A DNA stretch of 30,093 nucleotides. Origin: a virus. The notes under the pieces were generated by a model, which had not been told where the DNA came from, made no database searches, and worked only from the letters and a program-made list of their open reading frames with translations. The stretch lies in the IMG/VR virus record IMGVR_UViG_3300039203_000048, positions 1-30,093 of that record; one strand, written 5' to 3'. The first letter of the stretch is position 1, and every line of letters starts with the position of its first letter. Both the position numbers and the translations under genes were made by a program. Positions 1-7,557 of the stretch are shown in pieces.

Positions 1-730
1 CGGACGCCGTGGCAATTCCAACATGGCTGTCATACCCCAGGTGCGGATCGTATCCCCGATCGCCAAGATAACTCTTGACATTGGCGCGGCCCTGCACCCG
101 GCCTTTCCTGGCCCCCGTAGCCGAGTCGCCGCCAACGACCGCGCGAGCCTTCCCTTGGGTGAATGCGCCCCGAATGAGTGGGCCAATCTCTGCCCGCAGC
201 ATCTCGATCTCCACCTGCATCGGATCGAAGCTCTCCACTGCCCTGATGTAGTAGTGCCGCCCCTCGATCGACCTCTTGGCCCGGGCCGAGACGAACGGGA
301 TCTTGTTGATCGGGGCCTTCTTCATGATCCAGAAGAAGATCCGCCGGCGCTCTGACGGCGAGGCGCCATGCAGCTTGGACAGGTCCGCATTCGTGGGACG
401 GCCCATCCTGCCGTCAGTGATGTAGTACAAGAATGCAACGCGGGCCCGATGAAGCGCAGTGGCCGCGTCGTTCGTCTCGCCGAACGGCACGAACTTCTGA
501 TGACTCCCCTCCCCGGCCGCCGACAGCGCCTGCCCCTCCCGCAGCTTGTTCGGACGCATGTTCGTACCAGCTTGGTCCCCCCACAGGCCGATCAGGATCA
601 CCCCCGCGAAGGACTCACCCTGCTCGATCTGGCGCCAGTACCGATTGACCTTCGAGGCTGGATCATCCAGCCATGCCGCTAGGCCAACGGTCCAGCCGAC
701 CTTGCCGGCATATGCAAGACGACCACCCAT
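1..730 (-). CDS. Hypothetical phage protein downstream of the connector genes (partial, runs off left edge)
   Basis: An uninterrupted frame runs from an ATG at 730 to the window edge, about 243 codons, so the C-terminus is missing. The start begins MGGRLAYAGKVGW and overlaps the stop of the upstream gene by one base (TGATG), implying translational coupling. The N-terminal 60 residues are rich in W, G and A, followed by a basic region (RARAKRSIEGRHYY). No catalytic motif is seen. Its place just after the adaptor, stopper and terminator-like genes suggests a role in the neck or tail of the particle, but this rests on position only. I do not recognise the family. Confidence 0.7.
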   Translation of the reverse strand, partial: MGGRLAYAGKVGWTVGLAAWLDDPASKVNRYWRQIEQGESFAGVILIGLWGDQAGTNMRPNKLREGQALSAAGEGSHQKFVPFGETNDAATALHRARVAFLYYITDGRMGRPTNADLSKLHGASPSERRRIFFWIMKKAPINKIPFVSARAKRSIEGRHYYIRAVESFDPMQVEIEMLRAEIGPLIRGAFTQGKARAVVGGDSATGARKGRVQGRANVKSYLGDRGYDPHLGYDSHVGIATAS

Positions 731-1008
731 CAGGTCCTGCCCTTCGGCACGGGCAACGCCCGGTGGATTAGCTCCAACAGGTCGTACAAACGCTCGTTAG
801 TAACCATGGTGTCGTCGACAGAGACTGCCTTCAGGCAGTCCAGAGCGGTGTCGTGGTACACCCCGGCCGCACGGACCACCACCTCACGCAGGTCCCGGCG
901 CTGATCCAAGGAGAGCACTGGGTACACCTCCCGCTCGATGTGTCTCATGACGGTGGCCACCAGACGCTTGTGCTGGGAGGTGAGAAGATTCGTGAGCTCC
1001 TGGCTCAC
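730..1008 (-). CDS. Small hypothetical protein in connector/tail operon
   Basis: A 92-residue, mostly helical, charged protein starting at a GTG (MSQELTNLLTSQHKRL). The GTG overlaps the stop of the HNH gene upstream in a GTGA arrangement, and its own stop overlaps the next ATG (TGATG), so it is tightly coupled on both sides. It contains no Cys pairs, membrane segment or recognisable motif. The codon for part of its C-terminus contains one AACGNNCGTT palindrome (789-798). Position after the tail-terminator-like gene suggests a tail-proximal structural or assembly role. This is inference; the family is not recognised. Confidence 0.7.
   Translation of the reverse strand: MSQELTNLLTSQHKRLVATVMRHIEREVYPVLSLDQRRDLREVVVRAAGVYHDTALDCLKAVSVDDTMVTNERLYDLLELIHRALPVPKGRT
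789..798. promoter_or_regulatory. AACGCTCGTT palindrome inside small gene 730-1008
   Basis: Perfect core, flanked by GTACA and AGTAAC, giving an extended imperfect dyad. Intragenic copy. Confidence 0.4.
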
Positions 1009-1487
1009 GGCCGCGCCGCTCGATAAGTCGCCATGCGGTCCCGATTACACGTCCTGCAGGCCCGCTGACCGTTATTCGGGTCCACGTAGGTGTTGGCAGT
1101 ATCAAATGAATGGCCACGCACACATGAGGTCCAGACGCCACGGCTGCGCTTCCGGCCCTTGCTGATCTGGTCCCTCATGTTGTCCAGCTGCGAGCCTATG
1201 AAGAGGTGACTCAACTCGCAGCAGGGTGGATTGTCGCAGTGGTGACAGACCTCCAGACGTCGGACTCCCCCACCCCAGGGCGCTATCGGAACCGGGCCAT
1301 TCGCCGCCATCCATATGACCTGATGGGCACCCATGGTTTTCCCATTTATGCCGATCTTGCCGTAAGTCTCTACCCTGCTGCCATCCTGCTTGGTCCACTC
1401 TCGGCAGCCATTGGGCATCAACACGAGACGCTGAGAGACGCGATCAGCAGCAACGATCAGTTCAGCGGGACTGAGAGTGATCACCAC
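1005..1487 (-). CDS. HNH homing-type endonuclease (HNH_3-like) inserted in connector operon
   Basis: A 160-residue nuclease that would make a DNA nick or double-strand cut through a beta-beta-alpha metal fold. The core reads CHHCDNPPCC at about residues 80-89, followed by SHLFIGSQLDNMRD, the typical HNH_3 arrangement in which HxxC...NPxCC and a later NxxD-like stretch hold the zinc and active site. A C-terminal zinc knuckle (C-x2-GHSFDTANTY, then CRTCNRDR) follows. GTG start behind GGAGGG. Start and stop each overlap the neighbouring genes by 4 to 7 bases, so it is fitted exactly between two connector genes. A clear relative lies at 19573-20064. Such genes are usually selfish inserts; a packaging role, known for some phage HNH proteins, is less likely here. 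Confidence 0.88.
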   Translation of the reverse strand: MVITLSPAELIVAADRVSQRLVLMPNGCREWTKQDGSRVETYGKIGINGKTMGAHQVIWMAANGPVPIAPWGGGVRRLEVCHHCDNPPCCELSHLFIGSQLDNMRDQISKGRKRSRGVWTSCVRGHSFDTANTYVDPNNGQRACRTCNRDRMATYRAARP

Positions 1488-2017
1488 GTTCCCTCCGTCG
1501 CGGAATACTCATGGACGCAGGTGCTTTTTATTACTTCCCAGCGCAGCTTGCTGGCGCCACCCAGCGGCCGGTCCACCTCGACATCCTCGAAGTGCAGCAT
1601 GTGCCCGGCGGCCGGCGCCGGCGGCTCCAGCGAATAGTCCGTCATCGGCAGGTACCGACTGGTCCCCGGCAGCCGGCCGGTGAGCACACCGCGCAGGTCA
1701 CTGGACAGGGCCTTGGCGACCCCAATGGACTCGCCATAGACGTCGATGAAGAGGGTGTGCCGGATGATCCACAGACCCCCGTAGGACGCGCCCAGCTCCC
1801 CCTCCTGGTCATCGGGCTGCATTCCCTCGGACATGGCCACCGTGTTCGGGGCCATCGCGGCCAGCTTCGGATCCAGCTGCTCCTCGAGCAGTGTCGCTGG
1901 CACGCTCGCACCGAATGGCGGCTCGGAGTCGAACCATCCCAGCGCCTGCAACTGAGTCTTCATCAACTCGTACACAGTCTGGTAGACCATGCGGTCTTGG
2001 CCGCGGACGTAACTCAT
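1481..2017 (-). CDS. Putative tail terminator / head-tail completion protein
   Basis: A 178-residue protein (MSYVRGQDRMVYQTVYELMK) with no transmembrane segment. Length, position right after two connector-like genes, and the alternation of an N-terminal helix with a later sheet-like stretch fit the tail terminator family, which caps the tail tube at the neck. The stretch WIIRHTLFIDVYGES is compatible with a core strand of that fold. Starts with ATG in an ATGA overlap with the upstream gene and ends in the GTGA overlap with the HNH gene. No diagnostic motif exists for this family, so the name is by order and length; a general minor structural role is the alternative. Confidence 0.5.
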   Translation of the reverse strand: MSYVRGQDRMVYQTVYELMKTQLQALGWFDSEPPFGASVPATLLEEQLDPKLAAMAPNTVAMSEGMQPDDQEGELGASYGGLWIIRHTLFIDVYGESIGVAKALSSDLRGVLTGRLPGTSRYLPMTDYSLEPPAPAAGHMLHFEDVEVDRPLGGASKLRWEVIKSTCVHEYSATEGTW

Positions 2018-2466
2018 CCTTGGTCATCCGCCAAGACGTGCACTGTGTAGATCCCGACAGAGACCAGACCTTGCGGTCGATCGGTTCTCTCGTAGTTGTA
2101 TTTCACGCCAGCGACCACACAGTAGGCAAAACCCTTGACCTTCACGTAGTCCTCATCCAGCAGGGTGAGCACCATGCCGGTAGCAGAGACGGACCCCATG
2201 GCCACCAGGTTGCCGGCGGCATCCTTGTAGTCCATCGAGCACGGCACCTTGATCCCAGCAGGCCTCGTCAGGGTGGGTCGGTATGCCGGATCGAACGGAG
2301 TGCCGCCCTGATCCAGCGTGTGAGTGCCGTCGCCAGTAACGACCGCTGGACGGAAGAAGGTCGGCTGGTCGCTGGTAATCACCGGAAGGCCAACCTGCAT
2401 TGCCAGTCGAAGTCCTGCACGAACCTCACTGGCATTGAAGTTCGGGATCGAAGGAGAGTCGGCCAC
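2014..2466 (-). CDS. Putative head closure (stopper) / connector protein
   Basis: A 150-residue protein beginning at GTG (ADSPSIPNFNASEVRAG), with strand-rich sequence such as GMVLTLLDEDYVKVKGFAY and GLVSVGIYTVHVLADD near the C-terminus. It lies between a putative head-tail adaptor (upstream, 4-base gap) and a tail-terminator-like gene (ATGA overlap). That slot in HK97-type phages is normally held by the stopper protein that closes the portal channel after packaging. There is only a weak ribosome site (GGTGA), overlapping the upstream stop, so translation is probably coupled. Assignment is by order, size and beta character only. Confidence 0.45.
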   Translation of the reverse strand: MADSPSIPNFNASEVRAGLRLAMQVGLPVITSDQPTFFRPAVVTGDGTHTLDQGGTPFDPAYRPTLTRPAGIKVPCSMDYKDAAGNLVAMGSVSATGMVLTLLDEDYVKVKGFAYCVVAGVKYNYERTDRPQGLVSVGIYTVHVLADDQG

Positions 2467-2470
2467 TGAG

Positions 2471-3004
2471 TCACCACGGACCCGTGAGCTCGTAAGCCCA
2501 GAAGCCGAAGTTGTTCATGTCGATGCCGCCGAACCACGGCAGGAAACCGAACGAGCGAGAGATGTAGGCGTCGGTGACGTAGATCGTCGGCGAAGACGCG
2601 CGCAACAGGCGCATCGCCTGCGTGAGCAGGTTCGCCCGGCGAGCCTGGAGTTCCTTGATCTCTGAAGCCAGGACGTTAGCCGAGTAGTCGACCTCGTACT
2701 GCGTGGTCCCAGCCTTGTAGACGGTGCGCGTCGGCTGGTTGCGAAACTTCGCCAGCAGAATGGTCTCTGCGGCGTAGAGCCCCACGATCGCAGACCCACC
2801 AGGAGACAGATCTGGGGTCACCGTGTTGGCGTTGGGATCCCAGACCATCGTCCCGAAAAAGCCGTCGAGCTGGGCCTGTCCGAAGGCGTCCCCGAGATAG
2901 CCGACCAGGTCAGTGTCCTCGGCGTTGGGAAAAGCAACCTCGAAATCGCCGGGAGTGGCAACCTGCCGCTTCAGGCTTGGGACGAGATCTAGCAGCGTGG
3001 TCAT
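2471..3004 (-). CDS. Putative head-tail adaptor protein
   Basis: A 177-residue protein starting MTTLLDLVPSLKRQVATPGDF behind a good ribosome site (AGAGGACACC). The opening 'leucine-rich short helix, then acidic loop with DTDLVGYLGDAFGQAQLDG', and a long central helix (VDYSANVLASEIKELQARRANLLTQAMRLL) match the pattern of phage head-tail adaptors, mostly helical proteins of 100-200 residues that dock on the portal. The C-terminus is aromatic (FGFLPWFGGIDMNNFGFWAYE). Followed at a 4-base gap by a stopper-like gene. No motif makes it certain; a different neck protein is possible. Confidence 0.5.
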   Translation of the reverse strand: MTTLLDLVPSLKRQVATPGDFEVAFPNAEDTDLVGYLGDAFGQAQLDGFFGTMVWDPNANTVTPDLSPGGSAIVGLYAAETILLAKFRNQPTRTVYKAGTTQYEVDYSANVLASEIKELQARRANLLTQAMRLLRASSPTIYVTDAYISRSFGFLPWFGGIDMNNFGFWAYELTGPW

Positions 3005-3022
3005 GGTGTCCTCTGTCGGCTG

Positions 3023-3391
3023 CTAGGTGGAAGAGATGACGATGCTGGCCGGGCTGGGACGAATGATGACCTCAGGATTGCTGGCCAGACGGAACTTGGG
3101 AATCGTCGTGCTGCCAGCGGCCAGCACCACCCCACCGACACTGCCGACATCAGGTCCGGCCACGAGAATGCGCGCATGGGTCGGTAGTCCAGTGATCCCA
3201 TCCCAGACCGACCACACGCCATTGGCAGGGTCGCCGGGATTGGTGGAGATCACCCACTCCATAGCCTCCCAGGTCGTCGCTGGCGGGAAGAGCATCTCTC
3301 CGCCACCAGACAGGCCCCCCGGCAAGCCCGACACCGGGAAGTGGAAGTACTCCCTGCCCGCGTGGTCGAGCTTGAACTTGACGGTGGCCAT
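3023..3391 (-). CDS. Hypothetical protein between repeat protein and head-tail adaptor
   Basis: A 122-residue beta-rich protein (MATVKFKLDHAGREYFHFP). Two ATG codons are adjacent; the second (3391) is preferred because it stands about 4 bases from GGAGGA, whereas the first (3394) nearly touches it. No Cys pairs or membrane segment. Glycine-rich loops (GLPGGLSGGGE, VGGVVLAAGSTTIP) and many short strands suggest a compact virion-associated domain. It overlaps no neighbour but lies 8 bases after the repeat protein and 18 before the adaptor gene, so it is in the same transcription unit. Family not recognised. Confidence 0.65.
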   Translation of the reverse strand: MATVKFKLDHAGREYFHFPVSGLPGGLSGGGEMLFPPATTWEAMEWVISTNPGDPANGVWSVWDGITGLPTHARILVAGPDVGSVGGVVLAAGSTTIPKFRLASNPEVIIRPSPASIVISST

Positions 3392-3399
3392 CATTCCTC

Positions 3400-6273
3400 C
3401 TACAGCGTCAGTACACCGATTGTCAGTGGGTTATCGACAGGGACGCCTATGAGCAGAGGCGCCACAATCGGCACCCCGAGCTCGAACCGGATCGGGATAC
3501 CCACAGTGATGTCGATGTCCCGGCCAACCAGGCGTATGGCCGCCGTCCCGAGAACGGACGTTGCCACCAGGTTGACCGAGCCCTCCAGGACGACAAAGTC
3601 CTGGAACGCGGTGGTAAGCGTGCTCTCTGCGGCAAGGTTCGCAGCCGACTGCACGATCAATGCGGCGTCCACGCTCAAGGTGGACATCGCGCTCAGGATC
3701 GAGGATCCCTGCTCGGCCACGCCGGCCGCGGCGGTCAGGACGCTGGACGCCACCAGCGATACCCCACCCAGCACTCCGACGCTGGCCCCAGTCGTGAGCG
3801 AACTCAAGGCCGTGAGAGCGACCACCCCGACCTTGGTCACCTGGACAGCAGCCGTCAAAGTCGAGAGAGCGACCAAAGCAGCGGCGCCTGAGATGCTTCC
3901 GGACGCATTGGGCGTCAGGGTCGACACCGCGACCATCGAGACCGCCGCACGAACCGTGATGACCGCAGCGACCGTCAGTGTGCCGGCTGCCGTCAGCGTC
4001 ACGACTCCTACGGCCGTCCGGGCCCCAGCCGTAGTCAGTGTGCCTGCCGCTACCAATGAGACAGTCGCAGCAACCCCACGAGTCCCAGCGACGGTCAGCG
4101 TGGAGGTGGAAGACATCGCCACCGCAGCCGGGGTCGTGTCAGTAGCAGCGACCACAAGAGTGGCAGCCGCGACCAGACCAACCACACCCACGCGAGCGAG
4201 CGTGGCCGCAGAGGTAAGGGTTGCCCCGGCGACCAAAGCAACGGCCGCGCTGAGGGTGGCTGAAGCCGCGACAGCCAAGGTCGAGGTAGCGATCAGGCTA
4301 GCGGCGGCAGGCTCGGCGACAACAACGGACGTTGTCAGGGTGCTCGAACCCACCAAGGCGGCGGCGGCCAGCGTGGTGTCGTTGGCCGCCGTGCTGAGAG
4401 CGCCCGTTGCTACCAGTGAGACAGTTGCCGGACGGGTCAGAACGCCAGCGGTTGTCAGGGCGCTGGCGGCAGTCAGACTCACCGCAGCGAGCTCAGTGTC
4501 CAGGCCCGCGCTGGTCAGGGAGCTCGCGGCAACCAGACTCACCGCAGCAAGCTCAGTATCCAGGCCTGCAGTGGTCAGGGAGCTGACGGCCGTCAAGGCC
4601 ACTGCAGCAGGAACAGTGTCGATGGCAGCCGTGGTGAGGGTCGAGGCGGCGACCAGGGCGACTGCAGCGACCTTAGTGACCGCCGCGCCGGCAGTCAGGG
4701 TGGATGCAGCAACCAGACTGACAGTAGCGGGAACTGTATCTATAGCAGCTACCGTTAGCGTAGAAGTGGCTACAAGACTGGCAGTAGCAGGTTCTGTAAC
4801 TACCGCTGCTACGGTCAGTGTGGAAGCTGCCACCAATGCCAAGGTTCCGGTCACGCCACCAGCGACCTCATAGAACGCGACCGACGCGCCGACGAAGTCG
4901 TCAGCGGTGGAGGCTGTCCACCCGCATGTCAGGGTGGTCCCGGAGGAGCCCACGTCCTGGCGGGCGAACCCGCGGCCCTGCGCCCCAAGGTCCGTGCTGG
5001 AAATCAGGGTCCATGACGCGGCGGGTGTTGTCGTCATCGACGTCAAACCTGAGTGGATGACCTCGTACGCCGTCAGTGCCGTCCCGGACGTCAGCCCGGT
5101 GATAGACCATGAGGGGTTCGCGACGCTGGTGCTCGTCCCGGTGGCGTGACCTGCCACTGCGACGGCGTTACCCGCAGTCGAGGGGATCATGGTGGCGACG
5201 GTCAGTTGCTTGTTAGTGGCCGCAGTGGTTGTCATGGCGACGTCCTGCGTGCCGGTCGCAACGTTGTCGAGCCAGTACACGTAGGTCGCACCGGCCTCGG
5301 TTGCCTCGGTGCCGAACCTCAGCCGGGTCATCGCAACCCCGCCATAGGTGACGCCGCTGACCTCGTCCGCAGCAGTGCCGTTCTGGTCGATCAGGACCAC
5401 CACTGCGCGGGCAGAGGCCGACCCGGCATGGCTTGTGGTCTGCGTCCCGGTAGACGTGTACGCCGGTGCGACCGTTGCGACGTCGTGATGGATCGGCGTA
5501 GGAACTGTAACTACAGCATCTGCAGTAAGTGTGGAAGCTGCAACCAGAGAGACAGCCGCAGGAACTGTATCGATAGCCGCTACGGTCAACGTAGAAGCTG
5601 CCACCAATGCCGCAGCTGTCGCCCCGCCAGCAGCAGGAGAGAACGCGACCGTCTGCAGGGCAGACACGTTGCTGATTGACCACGTCCACGTACCCGAATA
5701 CGTGCTCGACCCGTCAGCGGCCAGGACGTACCCGGTCGAGGCCCGTGGTGGCCCAACAGAAGACCCCATCAGATACGGGCTCGGCGAGGTTGGCAGCGTG
5801 GACGAGAACACAACCGTGAGAGACAGAACCAAGTCCCCGGCAGCCGGCGCAGACAACAGCGCGGGGGTGACAGCGGTCGTCCCAGCAACCGCCGACGTCA
5901 TCTGCACAGCCTGCGAAATCGTCCCCGACGCGCCATTGAACACGTCAGCAGCGAACGACGAGATAGTCGGCGACGCATACGTGGTCAAGGTGATCGTGTC
6001 AGTCGCCGCCAGAGCGACAGGAGTCACATAGAAGAACGTCTGCTGCCAGCGAATCGAGGCGGAGCCGAGGTCTGTCTCACTGATCGTCGTGTAGTTGACG
6101 GCATTGACGGAGTCCTGGATCGACATGCCGTTTGTAACGTGGGTGCCGTTGCAGGACGCGGTGACAATGATGAGGTCGCCTGCACTGACAGCCGTACCAA
6201 GGGTGGTGGAGATCGTCGTGCTGGTAGTCCCGTTGGTACTGATCGAGGCCGAGTTGACGCGGGTGTTCGCCAC
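3400..6273 (-). CDS. Giant repetitive virion protein: two globular domains plus about 24 tandem 20-residue repeats
   Basis: 957 residues from a GTG behind GAGGTC. Architecture as seen: a Ser/Thr-rich beta domain (about 1-215), two 20-residue repeats, a second beta domain (about 260-465), then about 22 further repeats to about 900, and a hydrophobic C-terminus with GVPI-like strands. The repeat consensus is about VSLVAASTLTTAAxxTxPAA, one per 60 bp. The regular alternation of small hydrophobic residues with Ser/Thr suggests a beta-solenoid or stacked-hairpin rod. The two globular domains resemble the lectin- or Ig-like adhesive domains of phage fibres. It has no Cys in the repeats. Probable surface fibre or decoration; placed between the lysis and connector blocks. 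Function is inferred from shape and position only. Confidence 0.75.
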   Translation of the reverse strand: MANTRVNSASISTNGTTSTTISTTLGTAVSAGDLIIVTASCNGTHVTNGMSIQDSVNAVNYTTISETDLGSASIRWQQTFFYVTPVALAATDTITLTTYASPTISSFAADVFNGASGTISQAVQMTSAVAGTTAVTPALLSAPAAGDLVLSLTVVFSSTLPTSPSPYLMGSSVGPPRASTGYVLAADGSSTYSGTWTWSISNVSALQTVAFSPAAGGATAAALVAASTLTVAAIDTVPAAVSLVAASTLTADAVVTVPTPIHHDVATVAPAYTSTGTQTTSHAGSASARAVVVLIDQNGTAADEVSGVTYGGVAMTRLRFGTEATEAGATYVYWLDNVATGTQDVAMTTTAATNKQLTVATMIPSTAGNAVAVAGHATGTSTSVANPSWSITGLTSGTALTAYEVIHSGLTSMTTTPAASWTLISSTDLGAQGRGFARQDVGSSGTTLTCGWTASTADDFVGASVAFYEVAGGVTGTLALVAASTLTVAAVVTEPATASLVATSTLTVAAIDTVPATVSLVAASTLTAGAAVTKVAAVALVAASTLTTAAIDTVPAAVALTAVSSLTTAGLDTELAAVSLVAASSLTSAGLDTELAAVSLTAASALTTAGVLTRPATVSLVATGALSTAANDTTLAAAALVGSSTLTTSVVVAEPAAASLIATSTLAVAASATLSAAVALVAGATLTSAATLARVGVVGLVAAATLVVAATDTTPAAVAMSSTSTLTVAGTRGVAATVSLVAAGTLTTAGARTAVGVVTLTAAGTLTVAAVITVRAAVSMVAVSTLTPNASGSISGAAALVALSTLTAAVQVTKVGVVALTALSSLTTGASVGVLGGVSLVASSVLTAAAGVAEQGSSILSAMSTLSVDAALIVQSAANLAAESTLTTAFQDFVVLEGSVNLVATSVLGTAAIRLVGRDIDITVGIPIRFELGVPIVAPLLIGVPVDNPLTIGVLTL
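3553..3562. promoter_or_regulatory. AACGGACGTT palindrome in giant repeat gene
   Basis: Perfect core flanked by CGAG and GCCACC, inside coding sequence near the 3' end of the repeat gene. It may be incidental. Confidence 0.3.
4324..4333. promoter_or_regulatory. AACGGACGTT palindrome in giant repeat gene, second copy
   Basis: GACAACAACGGACGTTGTCA: core with extra GAC/GTC pairing nearby. Inside repeat coding sequence; may arise from the repeat codons. Confidence 0.3.
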
Positions 6274-6277
6274 GACC

Positions 6278-6664
6278 TCAACTCACAATCAAGGAACCTG
6301 AGATTCGCACAGAGGACGGCCCGTAGACGGTGACGGTGGCGCGAACGGTCCTGCCAGCCGTGCCGGGGTTCCAGAGGCTCACCCCGAACACCTCCGTGTT
6401 GACTTGCCCCGTATCGGGGTCCACGTAAGTGCCGCCCCTGATGCCTGTGGCGCCGCCTTGGAACACCCACGTGAGCCCACCGTCAAAAGACATGTCAACG
6501 CCGATGTCCATCGTCGTATCCGCGGTGCGGGCGTTCAGGCCACCGGGCGTCAGGGTCCGGTCCAGGTCCACCTCGATCAGCGACTCGTCCAGCCCAACAT
6601 CGGCAGGGCCAAACACGTGTGGACCAACCGTCAGGTTCATGACCGGAATCAGTGTCGTGGTCAT
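6278..6664 (-). CDS. Small beta-rich virion-type protein
   Basis: A 128-residue protein (MTTTLIPVMNLTVGPHVFG) dominated by beta-strand patterns: VDLDRTLTPGGLNARTADTTMDIGVDMSFDGGLTWVFQGG, ending in TVRATVTVYGPSSVRISG. This resembles a small jelly-roll or Ig-like fibre domain. The ATG has no close ribosome site; it sits two bases after the stop of a 13-codon frame that does have one, so translation is probably coupled to it. Stop is 4 bases before the GTG of the giant repeat protein. Probably a fibre or decoration component; not certain. Confidence 0.7.
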   Translation of the reverse strand: MTTTLIPVMNLTVGPHVFGPADVGLDESLIEVDLDRTLTPGGLNARTADTTMDIGVDMSFDGGLTWVFQGGATGIRGGTYVDPDTGQVNTEVFGVSLWNPGTAGRTVRATVTVYGPSSVRISGSLIVS

Positions 6665-6666
6665 GG

Positions 6667-6708
6667 CTACGCGTTGCCTTCCGTGATGGTGGCGCTAGAG
6701 CAGGCCAT
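6667..6708 (-). CDS. 13-codon leader micro-ORF with strong ribosome site
   Basis: A frame of 13 codons (MACSSATITEGNA, stop TAG) is preceded by AAGGAGATCCACC, one of the best ribosome sites in the window. The next gene's ATG lies two bases after this stop and has no good site of its own. The simplest reading is a short coupling peptide that delivers ribosomes to the 128-residue gene. It could also be the remnant of a longer gene, or an error that split one. No known function; seen directly, meaning inferred. Confidence 0.4.
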   Translation of the reverse strand: MACSSATITEGNA

Positions 6709-6725
6709 GGTGGATCTCCTTGGAG

Positions 6726-7124
6726 TCAGGACAAGGCGGCGGTAAGCGACCCAGAGGCAATGGTGAAGGTGTCGCCAGCGTTCGTGGTCTTGTTGGCGGT
6801 CAGCGCGCCGTACCACTTGCGCAGCGGCGTGCCAGCGGAGTCCCACAGCTCGACAGCGGTGATCGTGGCCGCCGGCATGTTGGTCTGGGTCAGCGCCACC
6901 GAGGAGGCCGCGCTGCCTGAAGCCGCCGAGGCCATCGTCGCCGGAGACAGGCCGGTGGCTGCGACGTAGGAGCCACTGGTGGCGAGCTCGGTGCCTGCCG
7001 CGGTTGCCGAGCCGATGGCCGTCATCAGACGGCACTTCAGCGGCGTGACCGTGGCAACGAAGGTCGTGGTACCCACGGAGGCGTCGATGATGTTGTTCGC
7101 GTGGACCTGAACGAGAGCAGCCAT
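6726..7124 (-). CDS. Phage tail-fibre-like small protein
   Basis: A 132-residue protein (MAALVQVHANNIIDASVGTTTF) whose C-terminal half reads LTQTNMPAATITAVELWDS, RKWYGALTANKTTNAGD, then TFTIASGSLTAAL. That end ('W-G-ALT-x-x-KT-x-x-x-GD-x-F-x-I-x-x-G-x-L-x-x-x-L') is the recurring signature of a widespread family of small phage proteins usually annotated as tail fibre-like. Starts with ATG behind GGAGG that overlaps the upstream stop region. It lies in a run of small virion-like genes leading into the giant fibre-like protein. Family recognition rests on this C-terminal pattern; exact location in the particle is unknown. Confidence 0.65.
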   Translation of the reverse strand: MAALVQVHANNIIDASVGTTTFVATVTPLKCRLMTAIGSATAAGTELATSGSYVAATGLSPATMASAASGSAASSVALTQTNMPAATITAVELWDSAGTPLRKWYGALTANKTTNAGDTFTIASGSLTAALS

Positions 7125-7127
7125 GAC

Positions 7128-7394
7128 TCAGGCCTCCGGGGTGTTGGTCACAATGGCCTCAGCCTCAGCGGCAGGGTCGGCCTTGTGGAGATCGAAGATA
7201 TGGGCACGCAGCTCGTCACCGTGGGTGCCGGACTCGGCTGCCGCGATGATGGCCGCAGCCTTGTCGCTGGAAGCGGCGAGCTCAGCCTTCTGGTCAGCGG
7301 AGAGGCAGTCGTGGTGACGCGTGCTGCCATCGGAGTAATGCACCTTGGGGTGGTCGTCGGACTGGCCACACTGGTCGCAGCGCGAGAGATTCAC
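7128..7394 (-). CDS. Small zinc-ribbon protein
   Basis: 88 residues starting at GTG (7394) with VNLSRCDQCGQSDDHPK. This start is preferred over an upstream ATG (7409) because GGAAGGAG sits 6 bases before it. A CxxC pair (C-D-Q-C at residues 6-9) plus a second His/Cys cluster (HHDC) would bind one zinc ion. The rest is helical and rich in Ala and acidic residues (ADQKAELAASSDKAAAIIAAAESG). Such short ribbons often bind nucleic acid or protein partners. It lies 3 bases before the tail-fibre-like gene. Role unknown. Confidence 0.65.
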   Translation of the reverse strand: MNLSRCDQCGQSDDHPKVHYSDGSTRHHDCLSADQKAELAASSDKAAAIIAAAESGTHGDELRAHIFDLHKADPAAEAEAIVTNTPEA

Positions 7395-7519
7395 TGGGGC
7401 TCCTTCCATGAGCCATCTGGAGAACGCTGCGTATGTCGGCCCGCGCTGCGATAAGCCAACGGGAGGCCAGGTTCACGGGTCTCGCCGCCCGTCATCCTTG
7501 GCCCCCCGTTGGGGACTAC

Positions 7520-7552
7520 CACGCCGCCCGGAACCGTCTACCGGGCGGCGTG
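7520..7552 (-). terminator. Hairpin terminator after the 137-residue gene
   Basis: CACGCCGCCCGG (7520-7531) pairs perfectly with CCGGGCGGCGTG (7541-7552) across a 9-base loop, 6 bases beyond the stop of the minus-strand gene at 7558. No T-run follows, as is common in high-G+C phages. The 7394-7558 gap holds this hairpin and nothing else I can support. Confidence 0.7.
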
Positions 7553-7557
7553 AGCTC

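Larger units (their letters stand above)
3500..4850 (-). repeat. Tandem 60-bp repeats coding for 20-residue units
   Basis: About 22 units of 60 bp in a row inside the 957-residue protein. The protein period is strict (Leu-Val/Thr-Ala-x-Ser-x-Leu-Thr recurring every 20 residues), but the DNA has diverged between most units. Adjacent units near 4480-4560 are the most alike (GACTGAGCTTGC-type stretches on the coding strand), suggesting recent duplication there. Boundaries are approximate. Confidence 0.85.

Noticed and set aside
3341-4873. Long plus-strand frame of 510 codons, Ala/Thr/Val-rich
   Set aside because: It is the antisense mirror of the 20-residue repeat gene. Strict repeats keep the opposite frame open. 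It has no ribosome site and would run against the operon.
5260-5269. CAACGTTGTC as another copy of the palindrome
   Set aside because: It lacks the two central bases, so the half-sites are two bases closer. It is probably not the same site.
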